NCBI GenBank assembly: GCA_015657575.1
Contig: JACDQN010000420.1
Coordinates: 1-53,108, forward strand
Length of the DNA: 53,108 nt
Source of the DNA: Sphingopyxis sp.
GTDB taxonomy: Bacteria; Pseudomonadota; Alphaproteobacteria; Sphingomonadales; Sphingomonadaceae
Reading direction: 5' to 3'
The notes beneath the pieces are model-generated. The model was not told where the DNA came from and made no database searches. It worked only from the letters and a program-made list of their open reading frames with translations. Positions 1 through 8,900 of this stretch are shown in pieces; positions within the stretch are counted from its first letter, which is position 1, and the number at the start of each line of letters is the position of its first letter. Both the position numbers and the translations under genes were made by a program.

Positions 1-333
1 GCGGCGCCGCGCGCGCTGGCGCTTCGCCGCATCGCGGTCGCCGGCCTGCCGCTGCCGCCGCTGCTCGTCAGCGCCGAGGATGTCGGCGCGGGCAAGCCCG
101 CGCCCGACGGCTTTCTCGCCGCCGCCGGGGCGCTGGGCGTCGGCCCTGCCGACTGTCTGGCGTGGGAGGATTCGCCGGCGGGGATTGCCGCCGCGGAAAC
201 AGCCGGAATGGAGGTGGTGATCGTCGATGCGGGCCGCGCCGGCACGCCTGGGCCGGGCCATCTCAGAATCAGCGACTATCGCGAACTGGAACTGTCGGCC
301 GGACCCGGCGGACTGCGCGTCTTCGACCGCTGA
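1..333 (+). CDS. HAD-family phosphatase, 5'-truncated by window edge
   Basis: Frame 1 open from base 1 to TGA 331-333; ...VSAEDVGAGKPAPDGFLAAAGALGVGPADCLAWEDSPAGIAAAETAGMEVV, typical HAD motif III/IV. Confidence 0.85.
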   Translation, partial: AAPRALALRRIAVAGLPLPPLLVSAEDVGAGKPAPDGFLAAAGALGVGPADCLAWEDSPAGIAAAETAGMEVVIVDAGRAGTPGPGHLRISDYRELELSAGPGGLRVFDR

Positions 334-352
334 CCAAAAAGCGAGGCCTGCT

Positions 353-1219
353 TCAGGACCCGATCGTCACGCCGCCGAGCACGCGTTTCGCAAAATCGGT
401 CACGCCGCGGTTGAATGCGTCGTTGCGGTCGCCCGCCACCATATGGCCGGCACCGGCGACATCGCAAATCTCCAGCCGGGGAACGATCTCGCGAAACGCC
501 TCGACCCCGGCATCGCTGACGACGTCGCTAGCGAGGCCGCGCACCAGCAGCACCGGAAGCTCCGGAAGCGCCGACAGCGTCTGCGCCGCGCGGCGAACCG
601 TCTCGGCATGCGCTGCGGGCGACGTGTCGAGGATGCGCGGATCCCAATGCCAGTAATAGCGCCCGTCGCGCGCGCGCAGATTCTTCATCAGGCCGCTGCT
701 GTCGCGCGGACGCCGGCGCGCGGGATTATAGGCGGCGACCGCGTCCGCCGCCTCGTCGATCGATGCAAAGCCGTCCTGATGGCCGCGCATGAAGGCGACG
801 ATGCGATCGACGCCCAGCCGTTCGGGCTCGGGCACGATGTCGACGAGCACAAGCCCCTCGGGGCGCAAGCCGGCGTCGATTCCCATGATCGAGGTCGCAC
901 CGCCCAGCGACGCGCCGACCAGAAGGAAGGGGACGCCGAGTGCGTGGACGATCGTCGCCAGATCGGCGGCGCGATCCGACAGTTCATAGGCCCCCTCGGG
1001 CGCCCAGTCGCTTTCGCCATGCCCGCGCGCGTCGAAACTCAGAGCCTGAAAGCCGTGAGCGACCAGGCTGGACATCGCACCGCTCCAGCTATGGCGCGTC
1101 TGTCCGCCGCCATGGAGCAGAATGACGGCCGGGGCGTGCGGATCGCCGTCGCGATCCGCGACCAGCCGCACGCCATCGCGCGCAACGAAATTCTCCCGCC
1201 GCAGCGTGTCGGCCATCAC
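353..1219 (-). CDS. alpha/beta hydrolase
   Basis: 288 aa; ILLHGGGQTRHSW oxyanion region, LLVGASLGGATS nucleophile elbow, GAGHMVAGDRND catalytic His region. Confidence 0.9.
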   Translation of the reverse strand: MMADTLRRENFVARDGVRLVADRDGDPHAPAVILLHGGGQTRHSWSGAMSSLVAHGFQALSFDARGHGESDWAPEGAYELSDRAADLATIVHALGVPFLLVGASLGGATSIMGIDAGLRPEGLVLVDIVPEPERLGVDRIVAFMRGHQDGFASIDEAADAVAAYNPARRRPRDSSGLMKNLRARDGRYYWHWDPRILDTSPAAHAETVRRAAQTLSALPELPVLLVRGLASDVVSDAGVEAFREIVPRLEICDVAGAGHMVAGDRNDAFNRGVTDFAKRVLGGVTIGS

Positions 1220-1295
1220 CCACTCCTCGCATCCACATATCTATCTATATTAGATTTGTCATTTTTGCGGGAGGATTGCAAGGCGCGGAACGGCT

Positions 1296-4200
1296 TCAGT
1301 TCGAGAGCATCTGCAAGCTCGGACCTCCGAAGGTGCTGGCCACGCCCTGCGCCAGCTGTTCCAGCTTGACGATGAAGGCGTGCAGGCTTTCGGACTTGGT
1401 GCTGCCGTCCGACGGGTCGTTATAGTGCACGATCGTCCCGTGCGGCGTTCCGTCGCCGACGATCCCGGTCACGACCCGCGCGTGGATCGAGAAGGTCGCG
1501 TCGTCGTCTTCGTCGGCGATCACCCAGAGCGGGCCGCGCTCCTTCAGCCGCTCGGCGAGCGCCGCGGCGGTGAGCGGCGTCGTCGCATCCTTGAGGTCGA
1601 AGTCGGTCTTGAGCTGCGCCACGTCGGCGGGCGACAGCCCGGCGTCGGTTTCGAACCGCTGCACATAGGATGCGCCGCCCTCGGCGAGCATCGTCGCGAT
1701 CGGGATCGACTGCTTGCGCTCCCACGACTTGATCATCGTCAAGGCGGCCGCCCAGCACCCCTTGCTCTTTTCCTGCGCCAGCGCGGGGACGAGTCCGTCG
1801 ACCTTGAAATCGACGGTCGGTTTCGGCTTGGCGTCGCCGTCGAACTTGACCGCGACCGACTGGCTTCCCGTCGCGGTGTCAGACGAAATTTCCATCGACC
1901 TCTTGCCCGATCCGTTCGCGACCTGATCGATCGCCTTCTTGACCGCGGCATCGCCGGTCAGCGGCTGCTTCGGCTTGTCCTGATCGCCGTTGACCGCCTT
2001 GACCGTCGCACCGACCACCGTCTTGGCGTCGGCATCATTGAGCTGCTTCGCTTTGTGCGCTTCGGTCGCCTTTTGATAGATGCGCTCGCTGTTTCGCTGC
2101 GCGTGGATCGTCTTTGCGCCCGCGGCGGCGAGCTTGCCGAACGCATTGGCGGTCTGCATCGCGCGTTGGAAAGCGCCGAGCGCATTCTTCTGATTGCCCT
2201 CGAGCCCCGTGATGTCGTTGAACAGATCCTTCTGGCCCAGCAGCGCGGCGATCGGCGCGAACCCGGTCGGGTCGGGCGCGGGCGGGGCGTTCTGGATCGC
2301 GACGATCGGCGCCGGGAAATCGCTCAGCGAGGTGTCGAGTGGCGTCTGCTTGCGCGAATCGAGGCTCGTCTCGCCGATTTCGGTCGGCTCGTCGCCGGTC
2401 GGCTCGCTCGCCCAGTCCCAGAAGCGGGTGTTGTCGTGGCGCTCGCAGCTGTTGCAATCGCCGAGGATCGCCTCCGCATGGACGCCGCGCGTCGGCACGC
2501 TGATCCGCCGCGGCGGGACCGGGATCGGCGGGCGATAGAATTCGAGGAGGTCGATCGGCGTGTCCGACCCCGCGGGCGGTTTCGCCAGCGGGTCGAGAGA
2601 ATAGCCCGGCGCGACGGGCAGCACGATGCAATTGCCGACGACGTCGAGGATGCGGTTTTCGGTGACCGACGCGACCGAGCGGCCGCCCGAATTGGGCGCA
2701 ATGAAGCCGTCGAGCAGCATGAAGCGGCGGCCCGGGTCCATCCGCCACCAGAGCAGGCGGTGATATTGTTCGACATGCTCGTTCAGATGCTTGATCAGCG
2801 CGTCGCGAATGACGAGGTCGTTGGCGCGCGGGTTGAACTCCTCGGCGCGCGACAGCGAGCGCGCGCTGACGTAAAGCTGGTCGCCGGGACGCAGCTCGTC
2901 GCGCACGCGCCGCGGGCTGACGAGCGAGAAGCTGCGGTACGCATTGCGGTAGGAACAGCGGAACGACCGCACGATGCTCGTCGAATTGGGCGACAGGTCG
3001 GTCTCGCTGCGGATCCGGGCGCCCTTGATCATCGCACGCGACATCGCGAAGGGCAGCGCGTGGATCTTGAACGACACGATATGCTCGCGCCCCGGTCGGT
3101 ATGACGAAACCATCGTGAAGTCGGCGGTGACCGGCACGGGAAACACCGCGCCGCCCACCTCGACGTCGAGCTCGAGCTGCAGATTGTCGATCATCTTGCG
3201 CGCCAGACGCGGTGCGAGGTCGTCCGAATAGATTTTGTCGGCGAGATCCTGTCCGGCGAGATAGGTTTTGAAAACCTGCTCGGCGGCGCCGGCGCCGAAC
3301 AGCATGTCCCAAAAGGCCCAAGCGTTATCGAGATAATCCTCGATCGCCTCGCCCTCGGCCTGCGGCCGCGGCCGCGCGATGCTGAGCTCGACCGAAAAAT
3401 CGCCCCACAGTTCGTTGACGATTTCGTCGGCATAGCGCGCGGGCGGAAAATCGGCGTCAGCATATCCCGACATCAGCCGGGCGGTGGCGTCGAACGCCGG
3501 GCGCAGCTTCCGGTCGATCAGGAAATCCTCCAGCGTGTCGCGCCAGCGCAGCGCTTTCAGATCGTCGAACGGCGTCATGTGGAAGGGCACGAACAGGCAT
3601 TCGCGCACCGACACCAGTTCCTGATCGACGCGGTAATGCTTCAGAACCTCGAAATATTCGATCGTGATCGCGTGGCAGTGGTTATAGTTCGCTACGACTT
3701 CCGAGGTGACCGAAACCGATTCATCCTGCGTCCGGCTGGTCACGACGGTCCCGCGCTGGCTGCGCACCGCCGCGGCGGCTTGCTGCGTGCGGTCGGAGAG
3801 ATGCTGAGAGGTCGATGCCGAGAGCGCGCGCGCCGAATTCTGATACGCCGTCGAACTCGCGCCGCCGCCGCCGCCCGCGACGCCCAGTCCCAGAAACCCA
3901 GGGCCAATCGGGATGCCGAGACCGAAACCGCCGCCGCCGCCCCAGGTCTTGGCGGTCGATCCGGCGCGAATGCTCTCGGTGATCGTCGAGCCGACGATCT
4001 CGGCCACGTCGCGGTCGCGCGACAGGTCGGCCGAGAAATCTTCGGTCGCGACGCGGCTCTCGGCGCGCGCGGCGGCTTCGCGGCGATCCCAGTCGAGCAC
4101 GACGATCTTGCGCTTTTGCCCCGGCCCGAGCGGCAGCGAATAGAGAAGATCGCCAAGCGAATAGCCGTCGGCCTTCCATATCTGGCGGAAACCCAGGACA

Positions 4201-5627
4201 TGCCCGTGCGCGATCGTCGCGGCCTGATAAGTCCGCGCATTGCCGTCCCACTGCGGCGCGTTCGTCGCGGTGATCGGCGCGCGCTGGCTGGTGTTCACCA
4301 GCATCGGGCGCAGGCGGTCTGCCACCATTTCGAACGAGTGGCGCCGTTCGGCCGTCATCAGCGCGGCGGGCGTGAAGCCGTCCGGGTCGCTCAGCGCCTG
4401 GCGCAGCACGTCCTCGGACAATCCGGCCGCCTGTTCGGCGAGCGCCTTTTGCGCGGCGTCGAGGTTGACCGCGTCGCGCCAGGCGCGCGAGACGAGCAAC
4501 CCCGAATTGCGATAGGCTTCGCTCGACAGCCGCAGGTCATCGTCGCCCTGCGCGCCCGCGTCGCTCTCCGGCGCCGCGGCCCGGCGCGCGCGCGTGGTGG
4601 TGGTGGCCGGCGCTTTGGGGGTCAGCGCGGAATCGATCGTGTTCATCCCGAACGAGATGCTGGCGAGCAGCCGCAGGGCCTCAGGCGCAAGGGGACGGGA
4701 TTTCCGCGGTTTGACGCCCCACAGCATCGGGTCGGTGGTGCGCACGAGCGTCGTGAAATTATATTCCTCGATCGTCCGGTTGGGGGTCGTCAGGCTGACG
4801 CAGCCGCCGCCAAGATCGGCGGAATAGACGCCGTCGACCCCGACGAGATCCTTGTGGTCGGGGGCGCGGGGCGGCGCCTCGGCCTCGCACGGGCAATCGC
4901 CATGCGCTGTGTCGGCCTTCGCCGCCTCGGTTTCGATCAGCAGGTCCTCCTGCGGCGTGCCCTTGTCGTCGCGCGCGAGCGGATAGCTGCGTCCGTCGGC
5001 ATCGCCGGCGATCTCGACCGCGAGCGCGGCATAGGCGCGGCGCGGCAGTTCGACGCGCGCGCGCCCGGCGGCATCGCTATGCGCCGCGCCGACGACGACG
5101 CGCGCGGGGGTGCCGTCGGCAGTCCGATCCGGCGTCTCCCAGATCGATACCAGCGCATCGCTCACCGGCTTTCCGCTCGCCCGGTTGCGCAGCGCGATGC
5201 GCACCGCGATCGGACCCAGCGCGCTTGCGGGCGGCTCGGGATCGGCCTCCAGCGCGAAGGCGGGGCGCGGCTTGACCGCGATGTCGATCGCCCGCGCCTT
5301 GTTCACTTCGGTTTCGGCGATGCGTTCGCCCCATGGCGCGCGCACGACGAGTTCGATCGTTCCCGCCGGTTCGGCGCCGTCGAGATCGATGCTGAACCGG
5401 CCGTCGTCCGCGACTTCGGATCGGAAAAGCTGCGGCTGCCACACCGGCGCGCGCTCGGCTGGCGTTCCGGGTTTGGACGCCGCACCCGCCTTGGTGCCCG
5501 CGCGCGATGCGCCCGCGCGCGCCTTTTTCAGCGGAGCCGCGGCCTCGCCCAGCGAAATCATGGCTTCGACGCTATGCCCGGCATAACCCGATTTGGCACC
5601 CGACAGCCGTCCTTCGATCATCGTCAT
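1296..5627 (-). CDS. giant scaffold protein A with C-terminal papain-like cysteine protease domain
   Basis: ORF 1296..5792; likely start MTMIEGRL at 5627 (1443 aa). C-terminus KGCWAAALTMIKSW ... IHARVVTGI ... HYNDPSDG fits Cys/His/Asn(Asp) papain-like (C70/C39-type) peptidase. Central part homologous to the 5937-11499 product. Confidence 0.8.
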   Translation of the reverse strand: MTMIEGRLSGAKSGYAGHSVEAMISLGEAAAPLKKARAGASRAGTKAGAASKPGTPAERAPVWQPQLFRSEVADDGRFSIDLDGAEPAGTIELVVRAPWGERIAETEVNKARAIDIAVKPRPAFALEADPEPPASALGPIAVRIALRNRASGKPVSDALVSIWETPDRTADGTPARVVVGAAHSDAAGRARVELPRRAYAALAVEIAGDADGRSYPLARDDKGTPQEDLLIETEAAKADTAHGDCPCEAEAPPRAPDHKDLVGVDGVYSADLGGGCVSLTTPNRTIEEYNFTTLVRTTDPMLWGVKPRKSRPLAPEALRLLASISFGMNTIDSALTPKAPATTTTRARRAAAPESDAGAQGDDDLRLSSEAYRNSGLLVSRAWRDAVNLDAAQKALAEQAAGLSEDVLRQALSDPDGFTPAALMTAERRHSFEMVADRLRPMLVNTSQRAPITATNAPQWDGNARTYQAATIAHGHVLGFRQIWKADGYSLGDLLYSLPLGPGQKRKIVVLDWDRREAAARAESRVATEDFSADLSRDRDVAEIVGSTITESIRAGSTAKTWGGGGGFGLGIPIGPGFLGLGVAGGGGGASSTAYQNSARALSASTSQHLSDRTQQAAAAVRSQRGTVVTSRTQDESVSVTSEVVANYNHCHAITIEYFEVLKHYRVDQELVSVRECLFVPFHMTPFDDLKALRWRDTLEDFLIDRKLRPAFDATARLMSGYADADFPPARYADEIVNELWGDFSVELSIARPRPQAEGEAIEDYLDNAWAFWDMLFGAGAAEQVFKTYLAGQDLADKIYSDDLAPRLARKMIDNLQLELDVEVGGAVFPVPVTADFTMVSSYRPGREHIVSFKIHALPFAMSRAMIKGARIRSETDLSPNSTSIVRSFRCSYRNAYRSFSLVSPRRVRDELRPGDQLYVSARSLSRAEEFNPRANDLVIRDALIKHLNEHVEQYHRLLWWRMDPGRRFMLLDGFIAPNSGGRSVASVTENRILDVVGNCIVLPVAPGYSLDPLAKPPAGSDTPIDLLEFYRPPIPVPPRRISVPTRGVHAEAILGDCNSCERHDNTRFWDWASEPTGDEPTEIGETSLDSRKQTPLDTSLSDFPAPIVAIQNAPPAPDPTGFAPIAALLGQKDLFNDITGLEGNQKNALGAFQRAMQTANAFGKLAAAGAKTIHAQRNSERIYQKATEAHKAKQLNDADAKTVVGATVKAVNGDQDKPKQPLTGDAAVKKAIDQVANGSGKRSMEISSDTATGSQSVAVKFDGDAKPKPTVDFKVDGLVPALAQEKSKGCWAAALTMIKSWERKQSIPIATMLAEGGASYVQRFETDAGLSPADVAQLKTDFDLKDATTPLTAAALAERLKERGPLWVIADEDDDATFSIHARVVTGIVGDGTPHGTIVHYNDPSDGSTKSESLHAFIVKLEQLAQGVASTFGGPSLQMLSN

Positions 5628-5638
5628 CGTCTTGCTCC

Positions 5639-5923
5639 TCAGCTGTTCGGGCCGGTGTCGAGGGTCAGGCCGGTATCGACCGGTTCCTGCCCCGGCAGGA
5701 TGATCGTCAGCGTGTCGCCGGGCGCAGGGGGCGTTTTCAGATATCCCGTAAAACCACTGCCGTCGGGCGATGTCGCGATCCCTTCGACCCACTGGTCACC
5801 CACCTTGGCGTGCAGGGTGAGCGAGGTCGGATAGGGCGCGGTGCCCCACACCATGAGCCGCGTGCTCCAGTCCCAGCCGTCGGGAAGCGGCTCTGCGGAC
5901 ATTGCTGTCATTTCGATTGCCAT
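5639..5923 (-). CDS. 94-aa protein of unknown function between the two giant genes
   Basis: MAIEMTAMSAEPLPDGWDWSTRLMVWG...; purine-rich GGAGGG upstream of ATG; tightly packed between the large genes. Confidence 0.65.
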   Translation of the reverse strand: MAIEMTAMSAEPLPDGWDWSTRLMVWGTAPYPTSLTLHAKVGDQWVEGIATSPDGSGFTGYLKTPPAPGDTLTIILPGQEPVDTGLTLDTGPNS

Positions 5924-5936
5924 GTCGGAACCCTCC

Positions 5937-8900
5937 TCAACGCTTGATGAAACAGATGTCGTCGACCCAGATTTCGCTGGCGGCCGTCGGCAGGGGAAAG
6001 ACGATGCGCAACGCCGCGAGCTTTGCGGTGTTGATCGCGAAGACCGGGCTGGCGTCGGTGAAATAGGGCGTCATCAGCTTGGGAATATCGACGACGATCG
6101 TTTGCATCACCATCTGGGTCGCTTCCGTGCCGTCGATCGTCTTGGGCTTCGGCCGTGCCCAGCCATTGGCGAGATCGGCGTAGATGACCGACGACGCCAT
6201 GACGTTGATGGACCCGTTCGCATCCTCCAGCTGAACCTCGAACTCGGGCGGATCGATGGCGTCGATCGCCGCCTGCGAGGTCGTATTGGGATACATCACC
6301 CCCAGCCGGAAGGTCAGCAGGTCGAACCCGCCGATATCGGCCACCGGCGAAAAATCTCCTCGAGCGTCGCAGGGCTGCTGTTCGCCGACCCGACGTCGAG
6401 GATGAACGCGGATGTGATATGCGGGGTGTGCAGCTGCCGATGGGTGGGCAGCATCACGATCGACGGAATCACATCCGCGAGCACATCGACGCTCGCCCCG
6501 GTCGGCAGGGCGCCGCGGCCGCTGCGCGGTCCCTGGAAATCGTCGACGTCGGCGCGGGTGCCGAACTTCCAGGACAGGCGACCGGCGCGGCGATGCTGTT
6601 AGGTTTGCGGTTGTCGAAGAACGGCCGCATCGCGGCATCGCGGTTGAGCACCATGTCGAAAAACTGACCGATATAATCCTTGGCCAGCGCCTTGTGATCG
6701 GCGGCGTTCAACGCTCCGCCGGGTATTCCCGGGGGTGTCGGCCACTCGTTGTTCACGTTCCAGACGGTGTTGAAATGATCGTGGATCGCCCCCGGTATCC
6801 ACGCCGCGACCTTGTCGACCTTGGCGCGGTCGTAGTGGCGCATCCCCGTGCCGCCGAAATCGACCTGTCCGGGTGTGCGCACACCGCTGACATCGCCGTC
6901 GAGGCCGCCGTGCACGACCAGATAGGAGACGCCGCCGATGGTGGGGATCGACGGCGGCGAAACAGGTTCCGAGCCGCGGAAATCGGTGGGTGCCAGCGAA
7001 CAAAGCGCCTTGATGCCAAGCCGGTTCGCCGCCGGTCGCGCCGCGTTCAACTCGATCGCGCGGGTGATCGCCTCGCCGCCGCGCGAGTGACCGACGAGGC
7101 CCACATTGTCGAAATCGAGCTTGCCGTGAAACGGCGAGGCCGGTTTGGCCGCTTCGTCGCGGATCGCCTGGATCGCATCGAGGAGCATTTCGGCGCGCAT
7201 GTCGACGAGAGCGCCCAGCGCGTTGGCCGCGTTGGTTTCGACGCTGAAGGTGACGATCTGCCGGCCGGTCTCCGCCATGAAAAGCTGCAGATAGTCATAG
7301 CCGGCATGGTTGACGATCGAATCGATGCCCGACGTGATGATCGGCAGGCCGGCGGGATTGGTCCCGGTCTGCGTTTCGGGCGCGATGGGGTTCCACGCCG
7401 GCGCCTGGCCGTGGACGATGACGACCACCGGCAGCTTGGCCGCGCCCGGCGCGGCCGCAAGCTTGCTCTTGTTCGCCGCGTCGGCGAGATATCCCGCGCG
7501 CACCCGCGTTTTCAGCTGCACCTTCGTCGGGTCGCCAGGGTCGGCCCGCAGGAGCCCCGCGCTCCTGGCCGATTCGAACTGGTCCCAGACGAAGCGATTC
7601 GGTGCGGTCCCCAAAGCCCGGGCATAAAGGATCCGCGCATCGGCGATATCGCGCGTGCGCTTGATCTGCGTGACGCCGCCCACGGCGGCCAGGCTGTCCT
7701 GGATCAATGGCGTCGACAGCCATATGTCGGCCAGGTCGACGACATGCGGCTGCGTCGCCGCGCCGATCGTCAGGTCGCCCGGGTCGCCGCCGGTAAAGGC
7801 AACGCGTTCGGAGCCGTCGCCGACGCTGCGCGTGATCACCGCCGAGCCGCCCGGGGTCGTCGCGGCCTTCTCGACGGCTTTTTCGACCGCCGGCACTTTC
7901 GTGACTTCGTCCGATGCGCCATCCTTGGGCTTGCCCAGCGCCGACAACAGCGCGTCGCGCGTCGCCGCGCTTGCTTCGTCGTCGGTCAGATAGCCCGCCT
8001 GTTTCGCGGTCGCGATCTGGTCGATCGTCCGGTCGAGGTTGCGCGAGGCCTGCTCGGCCATCGACAGGGTGAACGCCTCGCCGGCAAAGGCTTCGCTCGA
8101 CGACAGCGCCGTGGTCAGCGCGGCCATCGCATTCTTCTGATTCTCGGTCAGCCCGGTCAGGTCCTTGAAGATATTCTTGCCGAGCAGCCCGAGCGCCGCG
8201 GCCATCGCCGTCGGGGCCGGCGCGTTCGGGATCGTCTGGAAACCGACGATCGCGTTGGGGAAGGGGGTTGCGGTCATATCGCCCGGCGCGGTGTGGCGCG
8301 TCGCGGTCGACAGCGGGGCGATCGGCGGCGGCGAGTCGGGCAGCGGATAATTGGTCCAGCGCCAGAAGCGATCCTCCTCGATCACCTCGCAGCTGTCGCA
8401 TTTGCCCATCATCGATTCGGCGAACACGCCCTTGGTCGGTACGCTGTGACGGCGCGGCGGGACCGGCGCGACGTCGTAGAGATCTTCCAATATCTTTTGC
8501 GGGTCGTCATTTTCCTTGAGCGCCGCGCGCAGCACCGGATCGAGCTGGTGTCCGGGCGACACCGGCATGACGAGCGCGTTGCCGACAACGCCGATGATCC
8601 GGTTTTCGACGACCGATGCGACCGACCGGCCGCCCGATCCCGGCGCCTCGAACCCGTCGAGCAGCATGTAGCGGCGATTGGCATCCATATTGAGCCAGAT
8701 CGCGCGGTGATAATATTCGATGTTGGCGTTGAGATGCTTGATCAGTGCGCGCTGGCGCTGGCGATCCTCCTTGAGCTGGTTGCGCTCCTCGGCGGCGGTG
8801 AGCGCGCTGGTCGAGAGCAGCGCGGAATCGCCGGCCAGCACATCGTCCAGCACGCGGTCGTTCCGCGTCAGCCAAAAGGCCATGCGTTCGGTGCGATAGT

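Noticed and set aside
1380-5834. Long plus-strand ORFs 1380..3104 (574 aa) and 3579..5834 (751 aa)
   Set aside because: Antisense to the giant protease-type gene; Arg-rich low-complexity translations typical of the shadow frame in GC-rich coding DNA.
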